The notes under the pieces were generated by a model. That model was not told the origin of the DNA, searched no databases, and worked only from the letters and a program-made list of their open reading frames with translations. From assembly GCA_023265625.1 (NCBI GenBank), contig JAHFST010000002.1, positions 124,001 through 188,000 of the forward strand: 64,000 bases of DNA. Direction: 5' to 3'. Each line of letters begins with the position of its first letter. The first letter of the stretch is position 1. Below, piece by piece: positions 43,074 through 53,016 of the stretch. Both the position numbers and the translations under genes were made by a program. The DNA is from Deltaproteobacteria bacterium. Its GTDB lineage: Bacteria; UBA10199; JACPAL01; JAHFST01.

Positions 43074-46000
43074 ATGAAGAGGGGATTCCTGCAGTTCACA
43101 GTTCCTACCTTGCTCGTTGCGATTCTTGCCTTGTCGCTTTCTGGTTGTGGTTCGGGTGGAACGGATAGTCCCTTTGTTTTTCCAGAAACTTCAAAGTCGG
43201 ACAATCCTTGCAAGAGCCACACGGAGTGTAGCGATGGGAAGGTTTGTTCCAATGGGACCTGTGTCGAGCCCAGTGGCAGTCTTCCCCCTCCGATTGATTG
43301 TTCCGTCGCCGGTTGTCCGGCAGGGCAGACCTGTAATGAGAAGAAGGTCTGTGAGAACCCAAAACCAACCTGTAGCACGGTTGTTTGTAGTGCCACTCAG
43401 ACGTGTAATCCCAGCTCGCTAAAGTGTGAATGTGATCCAGCCAAGGATCCGAACAAATGTCTGCCAGTCATTCCTGATTGCACCAACGGGCTCACCTGCC
43501 CAGCCGATCAGCAATGTAACATGCAAACCAAACAGTGCGAACCAAAACCACCTGTTACTTGTAATCCAGTTTGCAGCTCTGATCAAGTTTGCAACAATGG
43601 TAAGTGTGAAGCCAAGCCGCCAGTGATCTGTGATCCAGCATGTGCTGCGGATCAGGTTTGTAACAATGGCAAGTGTGAAGCCAAGCCACCGGTGATCTGT
43701 AATCCGTCCTGTACCGCGGATCAGGTTTGCAACAATGGAAAATGTGAAGCGAAGCCGCCTGTGGTTTGTGATCCGGCCTGCGCCGCCGATCAAGTTTGTA
43801 ACAATGGCAAGTGTGAAGCCAAGCCGCCAGTGATCTGCGATCCAGCCTGTACCGCGGATCAGGTTTGCAACAATGGAAAATGTGAAGCGAAGCCGCCTGT
43901 GGTTTGTGATCCGGCCTGCGCCGCCGATCAAGTTTGTAACAATGGCAAGTGTGAAGCCAAGCCGCCAGTGATCTGCGATCCAGCCTGTACCGCCGATCAG
44001 GTTTGTAACAATGGCAAGTGTGAAGCAAAACCACCAGTGATCTGTGATCCAGCCTGTACCGCCGATCAGGTTTGCAATAATGGTAAATGCGAAGCCAAGC
44101 CCCCGGTGACCTGTGACCCTCTATGTATTGCGGGCCAGGTCTGTAACAATGGTAAATGTGAACCTGTCCCTGTGGATTGTACTAAAGATGGTTGTTTGGC
44201 AGGGCAAGTATGCGATGCCAATTCCAAGCAGTGTGTTACTCCTGATTGCACCAAGGATGATTGTCCGCAGGGTAAAATTTGTAATGTGACCAGCAAACTA
44301 TGCGAGCTGAAGCCCATTACCTGTGTGGATCTGACCTGCAGTCCTTCCGAGACTTGTAATGCCACCACCGTGAAGTGTGAGTGTGATCCTGCCAAGGATG
44401 CCAATAAATGCCAACTCCAGGGATGTGCGCTCAATTTTGTCCCCTATCTGACGTTACGCGGGGATGCTTCCCTCAATGACAAGCAAGACATCCCCTCCAC
44501 TTGCGATAAATACTTTTCGGATGGTCAAGGGTTGTCGCCGCAATATGCCTATGACCTGCGTTGTTGCGAACCTAAAGACAAAGTCAAATTTCCATTTGAT
44601 ATGGATAAGGACAGCACCATCCTAGATGTCACCGGATTGAATAAGCTGATTTGCAGCAAGGGTGAGGACCCCACTGTGACGGAAGAGGGACGGCTGTCCG
44701 CGACGCTTTGGAAGCCGTACTTCGCGGAGAAAACCGCCATGCCTCTGTCGGTCAAGTTGACCAAGGACCCGCAGAGTGGGGTTGTGACGGATTGTCAGAT
44801 CTCCTTTAAGGCTGCAGAATTTCCTTTTTGGAAATTGGAAAATACCGCCATCCAAGCCTCCTTGCTAATTAGCTCTGGGGCGGCGGCGGACAAGTTGCCA
44901 TTAGTTCTCAATTATGCCGATCATCGTCTGAATCTTGATAAAAAATATGATACTCTGAATCCTGAAGTGATCTTGGCCAAGTGTGCGGTTTCGCAAGATG
45001 CCCAGGGTAATGTCCAACTCTCCGTTGGAGAGAAGGCCGATCCGGGCCTGCAGATGCGCTTCTTTGCCTCCCTCTATAAATCGCAAGCCGCCTGCAATTT
45101 TGAAAAACTGAGTGATCCGCAAAAAACGTGTTTGCAACCCTTTTCAGAATTATTCCAGATTGCGAATGCCTCCAAGGGAGAGATTGATAATTCCAATATG
45201 CAGATCATTCCGGGATTTGATCCGGCGCTGTCTCCGCTCAACCTCATCACCGGACTTGCCACGGTTAAGAATGTAGGGGTGCCCAATGTGGCCGCGACCA
45301 TGGCGGTGCTGGGGTCCCCGCTTCACTTTGATACGGCCAAGGGTAAATCATCGATGCGGCTCGTCACAGCGCTTCATTTACCCAATGATTCGGCGACCAG
45401 TCGATGCGAAGATGTCTTCGATTTCCTCAGTGATGAAGATAAAAAACTTTGCGACATCAAGGGGGTCGGTCAGATCCAGGCGCAATTGCAAGCGGCCTTG
45501 TTGACTGCCGCGCTCGATGGTGAAGTGACCCTCCCGAATGGTCAGCCGGTCAAGACGCTCTCCGACTTGGAAAATTGTGGCAATGGGGAACCGCCTCCGC
45601 CGCCGGCCAAGAAGGAGCTGAAACTTGAGATCAAGAGTACGTTTGCGGATGCGTCAGAGACCGTGGTCAACACAGAAGTGGATCCCAAGACAGCCTTCTC
45701 TGGCGAGGTCTGTCTCCTGGGGTTGCACGGTGGCGGCAAATGTAATTTTTCTCCCGCTCAGATCCCTTACTTTAAGAGTGTCAATGAGCCGTATGGTAAT
45801 GAGGCGAGTTTGCAGGATCGTTTTACCAAGAGCGGGAAGTTGATTTTGACCAATCAGGGAGAAGATCCGTTGCCCCTGTCATTTGCAAAATCGGTGGGGG
45901 CCTTTCAGTTGGATTGTCCCCCTCTTGTAGCGGCTCAGGGGAACTTTAATTTTGATCTCGCCGCTGGGACGAGTTTGAGTTGTTCCGTCCTATTTACCCC

Positions 46001-48191
46001 GGCGGCTGGTTTGGCAGGTTGTCAAGAAGCGGCGGGAAACGAAACGACCTCATTGTGTGCCTCCAGCTTAGCCTTGACGGCGGCTGATGCTACGTTGCCA
46101 GTGAAGGTGAATTTAGTCGCGGCTGGGAAGAAAGCGCGAGGTGTATTGAGCGTGGTGCGCATCGACAATGAAGGCAAAGTAACTGCCTTGCCTTTACAAG
46201 ACAATATTCCCGTGGTTGATTTTGGCGAGAAAACAGTTGGTTTTGAGACGCAGTCCTTTGCCTTTGATTTTAGCAATACCGGGGTGCGAGATTTGACCAT
46301 CACGCCCAATGTTCTGGATACCTCCAGGAATTTCCGCGCCAGTCGGTTGTATCAAGGAGCCAACCTCTTTGAGGCCAAGCTTTTGACTGGAGGCAAGAAG
46401 AGCGCCCTGGTCAAACCGATGATCGGCACCGACCTATTCCAGTTCACAAGTTATGGGCCATTTGGCGGGGTGGACAAGAATGATCAAGGGGAATCCAAGC
46501 GCGATGATTTTGCCAATCTGAATATCTCCAGTAACGAAGGGGTTGGGATTGTCTCGCTCAAGGGAACGGCAAAAAATGAGACCCGGGCCGTTGTGGGACT
46601 GTACATCCAAGATGAGAAGCGGTTTACGGCCCTGAAGATCAGCGATTTGACCGTGACGGAGTCTGGCAAAGATCTGCATTTGTATCGAGCGGAGGCCTTA
46701 ACAAATCTTGCCGATCCTTCTGGTATAAGTTTTAGCCTCCGCCAAGACACTTCGGGACGTGCGGTTTATTTGGTAAACGATGGGGTTGCCGATGAACTCA
46801 AAATCAACTCGATTAGCTATGATACGCCAGATGGGGTCGCCTTTGAATTGAATAAGCAGGACGACTCCCTGGTGAAGGATTGTGCGGCTCCAGCCACCAA
46901 GCCTTGTGTGACACTGGCTGTGAAAAAACAAGCTCGTTTGGGCACGGTGGCTCTCACTGGCGGGGCGGTTGCTCAATACAAATTACAACAGTTGGTTTTG
47001 AAGCTGGATGCCTATTCCAAGTCTGAAGGGACCAAACCACTCGTAGCGAAACGGGTCTCAGGCAAGACGGAGCTGGTGGAAGGGACTATCCCGGGTGGTT
47101 ATCGTATCCTGGGAACGGTCGGGGCCCCCAACGGTATTCAAGATTTCATCGTGCATCGCCTGATGGCGCTCTTGAGTGAAACCCTTTCTAATGAATTGAA
47201 TATCACCGTCTCTTCCTTGACCCAAGGAATCGCGACCCGTGCCAATGTGAGCGCCGCCGATTTTGTCGATCGTTTCGTGATTCCCGGTAAGACAGGAGAG
47301 TCGGGGATTGAATTGGATCCGGAGTCCGGTACGGCGATGCTCTATCCCGTCTTTACGCCCGTCGGTGGCAACGATCAGCTCAATGCCAAAGGGGTTCAGG
47401 GGATTCGTCTCTTCAACGCGCCGGGTGCCAAGGGCACCGTTAAAAATCGCCAAGTACAGTACTTGTTTGAATGTGCCCAGGCCAACCCCGGGAACGGCAG
47501 CGATAATTGCGGTTTCTTCTTCATCTACATCGGCGGTTGGGATTCCACGCAGAACAAGCAGTGTGGTTTGCCGCCGGTCTATGATGGTTATACGGGCAAG
47601 CCGACTGGGAGCAAGGTTGTGTTGGATCCAAGCCCGAAGGGTGGAGGCGATGCGGAGTGTATGCGCAAGGCACTGACACCGGTCAAGGGCGAGTATGATC
47701 CCGTGAGCGGCAAACTGACCTTCCGCAATCTGGCCGTCCGGCTCTTCTCCTACAAGACACCGCTGCTCAATGGCAACAATATCGATGTGACGATGCACAT
47801 GACCCTGACCACGGATGTGGTGGATGCCACGAATGTCTCCGACCCCAATGCGACAGGCACAGCGCTCCAGCCCAAGGCGCAAAACCAGATCAAGAAGGAA
47901 CTCTCCAATCCACCGGTCTTGGATTACTTGGCCAACAATGAAAATCCCCTCCTGAGTTTCATTGATCCCGTGAGCGGTTTCCTCCATGGCCGATCCATGG
48001 TGCAAGACCCGATTGAATCGATCGTGGATGAGCCGGATTTTTTCAAGGATGTGAAGGATCATGAGACGGCCGATCCGCTGACATTTGAATTGGCCGGCCT
48101 GTCCCGCATGAAGGCCGATAGCGACAAGGTTGGGGATAAAAAACTAATGTACTTGGTGATTACGGTCGGTGTGCAACCGCCGACGAAATGA
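43074..48191 (+). CDS. Giant Cys-repeat lipoprotein, 1705 residues
   Basis: The signal peptide ends in the lipobox LSGC (C25). Residues 35-450 are Cys-rich disulphide modules, including nine near-identical 23-residue units (about 161-367) with the pattern C.P.C..DQVCNNGKCEAKPP. Residues 450-860 and 860-1300 are beta-rich; one part is an ASH-like choice-of-anchor-D domain (LILTNQGEDPLPLSF, LSCSVLFTPA). The C-terminus holds YDPVSGKLTFRNLAVRL, similar to the divergent lipoprotein. Anchored in the outer membrane, probably surface exposed. Function is unknown. Confidence 0.85.
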   Translation: MKRGFLQFTVPTLLVAILALSLSGCGSGGTDSPFVFPETSKSDNPCKSHTECSDGKVCSNGTCVEPSGSLPPPIDCSVAGCPAGQTCNEKKVCENPKPTCSTVVCSATQTCNPSSLKCECDPAKDPNKCLPVIPDCTNGLTCPADQQCNMQTKQCEPKPPVTCNPVCSSDQVCNNGKCEAKPPVICDPACAADQVCNNGKCEAKPPVICNPSCTADQVCNNGKCEAKPPVVCDPACAADQVCNNGKCEAKPPVICDPACTADQVCNNGKCEAKPPVVCDPACAADQVCNNGKCEAKPPVICDPACTADQVCNNGKCEAKPPVICDPACTADQVCNNGKCEAKPPVTCDPLCIAGQVCNNGKCEPVPVDCTKDGCLAGQVCDANSKQCVTPDCTKDDCPQGKICNVTSKLCELKPITCVDLTCSPSETCNATTVKCECDPAKDANKCQLQGCALNFVPYLTLRGDASLNDKQDIPSTCDKYFSDGQGLSPQYAYDLRCCEPKDKVKFPFDMDKDSTILDVTGLNKLICSKGEDPTVTEEGRLSATLWKPYFAEKTAMPLSVKLTKDPQSGVVTDCQISFKAAEFPFWKLENTAIQASLLISSGAAADKLPLVLNYADHRLNLDKKYDTLNPEVILAKCAVSQDAQGNVQLSVGEKADPGLQMRFFASLYKSQAACNFEKLSDPQKTCLQPFSELFQIANASKGEIDNSNMQIIPGFDPALSPLNLITGLATVKNVGVPNVAATMAVLGSPLHFDTAKGKSSMRLVTALHLPNDSATSRCEDVFDFLSDEDKKLCDIKGVGQIQAQLQAALLTAALDGEVTLPNGQPVKTLSDLENCGNGEPPPPPAKKELKLEIKSTFADASETVVNTEVDPKTAFSGEVCLLGLHGGGKCNFSPAQIPYFKSVNEPYGNEASLQDRFTKSGKLILTNQGEDPLPLSFAKSVGAFQLDCPPLVAAQGNFNFDLAAGTSLSCSVLFTPAAGLAGCQEAAGNETTSLCASSLALTAADATLPVKVNLVAAGKKARGVLSVVRIDNEGKVTALPLQDNIPVVDFGEKTVGFETQSFAFDFSNTGVRDLTITPNVLDTSRNFRASRLYQGANLFEAKLLTGGKKSALVKPMIGTDLFQFTSYGPFGGVDKNDQGESKRDDFANLNISSNEGVGIVSLKGTAKNETRAVVGLYIQDEKRFTALKISDLTVTESGKDLHLYRAEALTNLADPSGISFSLRQDTSGRAVYLVNDGVADELKINSISYDTPDGVAFELNKQDDSLVKDCAAPATKPCVTLAVKKQARLGTVALTGGAVAQYKLQQLVLKLDAYSKSEGTKPLVAKRVSGKTELVEGTIPGGYRILGTVGAPNGIQDFIVHRLMALLSETLSNELNITVSSLTQGIATRANVSAADFVDRFVIPGKTGESGIELDPESGTAMLYPVFTPVGGNDQLNAKGVQGIRLFNAPGAKGTVKNRQVQYLFECAQANPGNGSDNCGFFFIYIGGWDSTQNKQCGLPPVYDGYTGKPTGSKVVLDPSPKGGGDAECMRKALTPVKGEYDPVSGKLTFRNLAVRLFSYKTPLLNGNNIDVTMHMTLTTDVVDATNVSDPNATGTALQPKAQNQIKKELSNPPVLDYLANNENPLLSFIDPVSGFLHGRSMVQDPIESIVDEPDFFKDVKDHETADPLTFELAGLSRMKADSDKVGDKKLMYLVITVGVQPPTK
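43554..44174. repeat. Nine tandem 69-bp repeats in the giant lipoprotein gene
   Basis: Nine units of 69 bp each encode a 23-residue, four-Cys module. Units 4-5 and 6-7 repeat as an essentially identical 138-bp block (43761 and 43899), showing recent duplication. The array is in frame and inside a gene, so it is not a CRISPR. Confidence 0.92.
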
Positions 48192-48196
48192 TAATT

Positions 48197-51100
48197 ATGA
48201 AATTTATCAAACCACAACTGAAGACCTTGATCCTAGTGAGCCCGCTCTTGTTTGGGGGAACCTTATCCGCGGCGACGATCACGTGCCCGGAGGCGGGTCG
48301 TGGCGGTCGCGCCCCAAGTTCTTGCGAATGTGTGGATCAAGAGAGCAGCGAGATCAAGAGCACGACGGCGGATCAGATTTGTCTGACCGGCAAGCTGGAT
48401 CAGGTTGACGGTCTGATCGATTTTGTGGTGGCGACGGGTCACGGGACTTTATCCCTCACCCCATTTCAGTTGAGCGACGTCGGCTCGGATGGGACCTTCA
48501 AGATTTTTGTCCCGCTGACGGAGGGTGGCACTTATTCCGTTCGCATCAGTGCGCGTTACGCCCAGCCGATCGATGCGGCTTCGGGGGCCGTGGGTTATAC
48601 GGACCTGACTCGGGATCGAAAATACACCAAGATTTTGGCCCCGGATTTTGCTGCCCTCCAGGTGCAATTTCAAGGAGGGGCCCTGCAGACGGCGATCAGT
48701 GCCTGTAAAGATCAGCAAAAATGCAACGATCGGGCCGAGGCGGAAAAAGCGAAGTGTAATCTGAACTGCGATCAACTGGCCCTGCATACGGTAAGTGGGG
48801 ATGCCGTGGCGGTAAGTTCTGATCAAGCGCGGATATGTCTTGTCCCTGGAGGTACCCAGCAGGGGGTCGAGCAGAAGATCACGGTCTCAGCGGTGAATAC
48901 AATTACCGATATTGATTTTACCCCAGCTCGCGTCGTGACCTTGCAGACACCTGCCTCCGAGGTGGTTAAACTGCCGGTTACTAGTACATCTGATTTCTGC
49001 TCCGGTGGTTTCCCCTTCAATGTGATCTTGGCCCATGGGCAAAACAATGTTCAGGTCACCGTGGACAATGGCAAAGGCACACAAAAAATTTCAGTGCCGT
49101 TGTCGGTGGATCTCAAGGGACCGCGTTTTTGTGTTGAATATATCGATAGCCAAGGAAAGCCCCTGGGCAGAACCGATCAGGCGACTCCCATTATTCCGGC
49201 GCCGTTGGGCAATCCCTTAGTCCTCAAGGTATCGGCGCACACCTGTGGATCAGATTCTGCACCGGAATCATTATTTAACGGAGGCACTCCAATCATTAGC
49301 GTCAATGGGAAAGATACCGGTGTTTTTAAGAAGGGCGATTATTTTGAGGCCTCGATCGCATCGAATCAACTGAAGTTTCCCCTCAATTTTGCCCAGGTGA
49401 CGTTGAAGGACAAACTCGGCAACGAGACCGCGGAGACCGTTTCATTCGGATATGGCAAGGTGCAGCATCCCTTTGATGATCAAGGAAAATTCCAGGTAGC
49501 CAAGGGATTGGTGCCGGATGCCTTGGCCGGTTTTGTCTCGGAACCGTATCTGCAAGACACCTTGAAGGGGGCCGTGGAGAAGATCGCTAATTCTCGGGAA
49601 TTCAAGCTCAATGTGTTGCCGAAGGTGTTTGAGATCAAGCAACCCTCGGATCATGAAGCGGAACTTTGTGGTGAGAAGTCGAGGATTCACAAAGACAAAG
49701 GTCAATATGCGATGCTTCAAATTCCTGATCCCAAGAAGATAGACGATCAAGCGGCCATTAAAGAGATTGACGATATGAAGGTGGAGATCCCGAGTCTTTA
49801 CCTCCTGAATCAGGATACCCTCTGGGTTCAACTGAAGATTAAGAATTTTAAACGTAACGCGGAGATCTTTGCGGTAACTTTCAATGATACGGAGTCCACG
49901 AAAGACACGAATGTCGATCATCTCCCGGGGCCGATTGATCAGAGTGGTCCGTTTACCTTTGGGGTGCCGGTGGTGCCGGTGAAATTCACCGTCCAAGAGC
50001 TGGCCTTGAACATGCAGATAAAATTCAGCAAGGATGAGACGGGGCATTTGCAGATTGCGATTACGGATGTCCCGGGTCGTCTACTGGTTGAAGCCATGGG
50101 GATGGATGCACGCCTCATGGTCTTGAATTGTGGCAAGTCTGGTGACCAGACGCGGGTGCATAACACCGATGGCAAGACCCTGTCGATTGACACCAATGGT
50201 TGTAACGGTCTGGGGACGGTCAATGGGAAGGTCAACGGAGTGGGGACCACGCCGACTAAGTTCAATCAGAATCTCGATCATCAATTTATGGAGACCTTGG
50301 GAACGATTGTCAGTTGTAATCTGCCGCTCCAGGTGAAGGAGAAGTTGGCCAAGTTTGACGACGAGGCCGTCACCCAAGCCAAGTTCTCCCTATTTGGTAA
50401 ACAGATGTTCCTCGACCTATTCGCGCCGATTGGTAAGGCGGATTTGAATGTGAGCACGGCGGGGATTTCATTTGGTGGGACTGGGCTCATGATGCCCGCC
50501 GGTTTCCAGGAAGCTGACAAACCGGAAGGGAATTTTGATGCCCAATCGTATGCCGACGCGTTGCCGGAGGATCTGAGGAAGGACCCGTTATTCGGGCCGA
50601 TCTACGACTACGATGAGGGTGAAGTCGACGCCCCGCATGAGGCGCAGGAGATCGGAAGTGGGATTAATTTTGTCCTCAAGGAAGACTTGATCAACTCCCT
50701 CGTTTTTAGCTCGACGCTGTTGTTAAACGACGTGGTGAAATCACAGGGGCAGGGGCATCAGATCCTGGACCTCGATCAAAAACGTCTGGTAGAGGATGCT
50801 GGCATGGGGTTGGACACCGACTGTGCCAGAAAAGATGGTTTAAGTCCCCTGGCGGATACGAACAATTTTAACGATTGGCTCTGCTTCCCCAAGCCGTTGC
50901 GCATGGATGCGATTTTTAACACCATCTTGACTCAGGACCCGGTCGTGAAGGCCATCGCGTATGATGAAGCCAAGCTTGGCGGTGGTAAATTTGTCCCGCT
51001 GATGATTCGCACTCATCTCAATTCTTACTTCCCTCCCACAGTCAAGTTGCTCAACGCCTCTCCCATTCAGGCTTGGAACGGGAAGTCACCGGTGAAGTCG

Positions 51101-51850
51101 ACAAAGGTCTTGGCCACGTTGGAAGTGAACCTGGGTTCGACCTTGATGGATATCTTTGAGGAACATCCCGGTGACCCGAAGGATACGCTCCATACCGGTT
51201 CGGGGGAGATCAAGGATTGGTGTGATGCGGATCGCGTGCCCTTCATGAATCCCGCGGCCTGTCAGGGAGAAAAGACCAAAAAAATCCTCCCCATAGTGGC
51301 CTTTCGCACCACGGGCAAGGTGACGGTGGAATTGCTGCTCTCAATCAAAGATAACATCTTAACCGCGGAAGGCGGGCTTGCGTCTAAGATTATTGGTATG
51401 GATATGGAAAATGGTAAACCTAAAATTGACCTGGATCCGGCCAAGACCTTTGTGAAGTTTGGGGTGGTGGAGAACAACACCTTGACTGGCGATGCCAATC
51501 TGTCGAGCGGGATGGAAGAGAATATGAAGATTATCCTGAGCCAGTTCTTGTTTGGCAAAGAGAACAACGGCAAGGGCCAAGACATTCGTTTGAGGATCCC
51601 GTTGCAGATGCCGCTCGATAATTTCTGTGCCCTCCATCCTGAAGTCACGGAGGTATGTAACTGTCTGGTCAATACAGACGGTCAGTGGTGCGGCCTAGTC
51701 AACACCGTCGACAACCTCCTCAAAGACCTCGACATCGAGAAATACGGTATCGAATCGGCCAATATTGATGAGTTGTTACTCAATATCACGGATCCCATTT
51801 TTGGGGCCCCGAGGTATCTGGGTGTGGGGTTGAAGGCGGATGTTCAATAG
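48197..51850 (+). CDS. Giant exported protein, 1217 residues, unknown
   Basis: A Sec signal peptide (MKFIKPQLKTLILVSPLLF, then LSAA) is followed by a Cys-containing N-terminal region (CPEAG, CECVDQ) and a long beta-rich body without recognised domains. The ATG at 48197 is preferred to one at 48188 that overlaps the previous stop; either way translation is likely coupled to the giant lipoprotein. The next gene begins 12 bases after its stop. The arrangement suggests a surface complex with the lipoprotein. Confidence 0.82.
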   Translation: MKFIKPQLKTLILVSPLLFGGTLSAATITCPEAGRGGRAPSSCECVDQESSEIKSTTADQICLTGKLDQVDGLIDFVVATGHGTLSLTPFQLSDVGSDGTFKIFVPLTEGGTYSVRISARYAQPIDAASGAVGYTDLTRDRKYTKILAPDFAALQVQFQGGALQTAISACKDQQKCNDRAEAEKAKCNLNCDQLALHTVSGDAVAVSSDQARICLVPGGTQQGVEQKITVSAVNTITDIDFTPARVVTLQTPASEVVKLPVTSTSDFCSGGFPFNVILAHGQNNVQVTVDNGKGTQKISVPLSVDLKGPRFCVEYIDSQGKPLGRTDQATPIIPAPLGNPLVLKVSAHTCGSDSAPESLFNGGTPIISVNGKDTGVFKKGDYFEASIASNQLKFPLNFAQVTLKDKLGNETAETVSFGYGKVQHPFDDQGKFQVAKGLVPDALAGFVSEPYLQDTLKGAVEKIANSREFKLNVLPKVFEIKQPSDHEAELCGEKSRIHKDKGQYAMLQIPDPKKIDDQAAIKEIDDMKVEIPSLYLLNQDTLWVQLKIKNFKRNAEIFAVTFNDTESTKDTNVDHLPGPIDQSGPFTFGVPVVPVKFTVQELALNMQIKFSKDETGHLQIAITDVPGRLLVEAMGMDARLMVLNCGKSGDQTRVHNTDGKTLSIDTNGCNGLGTVNGKVNGVGTTPTKFNQNLDHQFMETLGTIVSCNLPLQVKEKLAKFDDEAVTQAKFSLFGKQMFLDLFAPIGKADLNVSTAGISFGGTGLMMPAGFQEADKPEGNFDAQSYADALPEDLRKDPLFGPIYDYDEGEVDAPHEAQEIGSGINFVLKEDLINSLVFSSTLLLNDVVKSQGQGHQILDLDQKRLVEDAGMGLDTDCARKDGLSPLADTNNFNDWLCFPKPLRMDAIFNTILTQDPVVKAIAYDEAKLGGGKFVPLMIRTHLNSYFPPTVKLLNASPIQAWNGKSPVKSTKVLATLEVNLGSTLMDIFEEHPGDPKDTLHTGSGEIKDWCDADRVPFMNPAACQGEKTKKILPIVAFRTTGKVTVELLLSIKDNILTAEGGLASKIIGMDMENGKPKIDLDPAKTFVKFGVVENNTLTGDANLSSGMEENMKIILSQFLFGKENNGKGQDIRLRIPLQMPLDNFCALHPEVTEVCNCLVNTDGQWCGLVNTVDNLLKDLDIEKYGIESANIDELLLNITDPIFGAPRYLGVGLKADVQ

Positions 51851-51862
51851 AAAGAGGTTTTT

Positions 51863-52975
51863 ATGGGTGATGATGACAGACTAACAGTCAACATTCGTTA
51901 TGCCAATCCTGACATGTTGCAGGGCGATCTTAATAAGCTCGGTTTGCCTCAGCCTGTGTTCACCATGTTTGATACGGATGTTTCCTATGGAAATAAATCG
52001 GTCCTGGGCGATGCCCAATTGCACATCAGTTATACGGACATGAAGTATTCGGTTGATGAATCAAGGTTCATTGGTTTTAGCACGGAAAAAAATGAAGTAG
52101 TCAATTCTGGGACTACCTACCAAGTGCATGCCCCGGGTTTTGGTATCTCAACGGCCCCGCTTCGTTTGCTGGGGGGGGACAGTTTTCGGATAGAAACCGA
52201 GATGAGAAATTCGTTCTTGATTCCGATCTCGATTGGACCCGATGGGAAAAGTTATGGTTTTTCTGTGGCGACCGATTTGCAATTTTCTGTGGGAGGAGGT
52301 GGGGGGTGGGGAGGGTTAGGGGTGATTATAGGCCTGAGATCCATCACTAGACTCGCCGGCAGCGGACCCAGTGCTTATCTCATTCCGACGATTGGCATCA
52401 CGAGTCGGTGGTTTGGGAATGCCAATGGACAGAATTTGAAGCAGGACACCTGGGCCGATCGTGTGACTTATGGTTTTGGTTTGTTTGTCAGCCGTGCTCA
52501 CTATCTTGAGCTGGCTAATATCGACCAGGGTCTCTTCGATGCCCCGGAACTCAAACAGAAAAAACCCTTGATCGATTTGTTGGTGGCTCCGCCTCACAGT
52601 GCCATGTTTGCGGGGGACCTAGACAATCTGGCGGGTGACAAAGGTGGTAGGTTGTACGGTGTCGACAGTTCTTTGGCAGCCGCGGGGCTGCTTTTGGCCA
52701 GTGCCTCCGGAGGCAAGTGGCGTCAAATGGGGATGGATACCGCGACGATCGCACTCATTGATATGTGGTCAAAGATCCCAGAGGATCCTGCCACGCAAGG
52801 TTGGGTTCGTTTCAGCTCTTCGGCGGCTTGTCTTGCCCTCACCCTCGCGTTGCCGTCCATCATGACGGCGGCAGGAAAAGACATGGATCGGGAGGGGGCC
52901 GCCACCCTGACGGGTGTGCAAACCGGCTGCACGGGCCAGATGATTTATAGCGGCTTGAGGTTACTCAAAAAATAA
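51863..52975 (+). CDS. Unknown protein, first of two tandem paralogues
   Basis: A 370-residue protein without signal peptide. It aligns along most of its length with the next gene (shared GLPQP...., AQLHIS/TQLHVS, VNSGTT/VNHGTT, DKGGRL.GVDS and a final hydrophobic stretch ending in GVQTGC / GFQGGC). Gly-rich loops (GGGGGWGGLG) and hydrophobic C-terminal segments could associate with membranes. No family is recognised. It begins 12 bases after the giant exported protein, so it belongs to the same transcription unit. Confidence 0.78.
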   Translation: MGDDDRLTVNIRYANPDMLQGDLNKLGLPQPVFTMFDTDVSYGNKSVLGDAQLHISYTDMKYSVDESRFIGFSTEKNEVVNSGTTYQVHAPGFGISTAPLRLLGGDSFRIETEMRNSFLIPISIGPDGKSYGFSVATDLQFSVGGGGGWGGLGVIIGLRSITRLAGSGPSAYLIPTIGITSRWFGNANGQNLKQDTWADRVTYGFGLFVSRAHYLELANIDQGLFDAPELKQKKPLIDLLVAPPHSAMFAGDLDNLAGDKGGRLYGVDSSLAAAGLLLASASGGKWRQMGMDTATIALIDMWSKIPEDPATQGWVRFSSSAACLALTLALPSIMTAAGKDMDREGAATLTGVQTGCTGQMIYSGLRLLKK

Positions 52976-53016
52976 TCAGGAATTTTGTACCGGGTACACG
53001 CAAAAGAGAGAAATTT

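Noticed and set aside
43554-44174. Possible CRISPR array
   Set aside because: The repeats are contiguous 69-bp units in frame with a Cys-rich protein; there are no variable spacers.
47058-48062. 334-codon minus-strand frame
   Set aside because: It lies wholly inside the giant lipoprotein gene and lacks recognisable motifs; a shadow.
49442-50047. 201-codon minus-strand frame
   Set aside because: It is antisense within the giant exported protein gene, with no motif.
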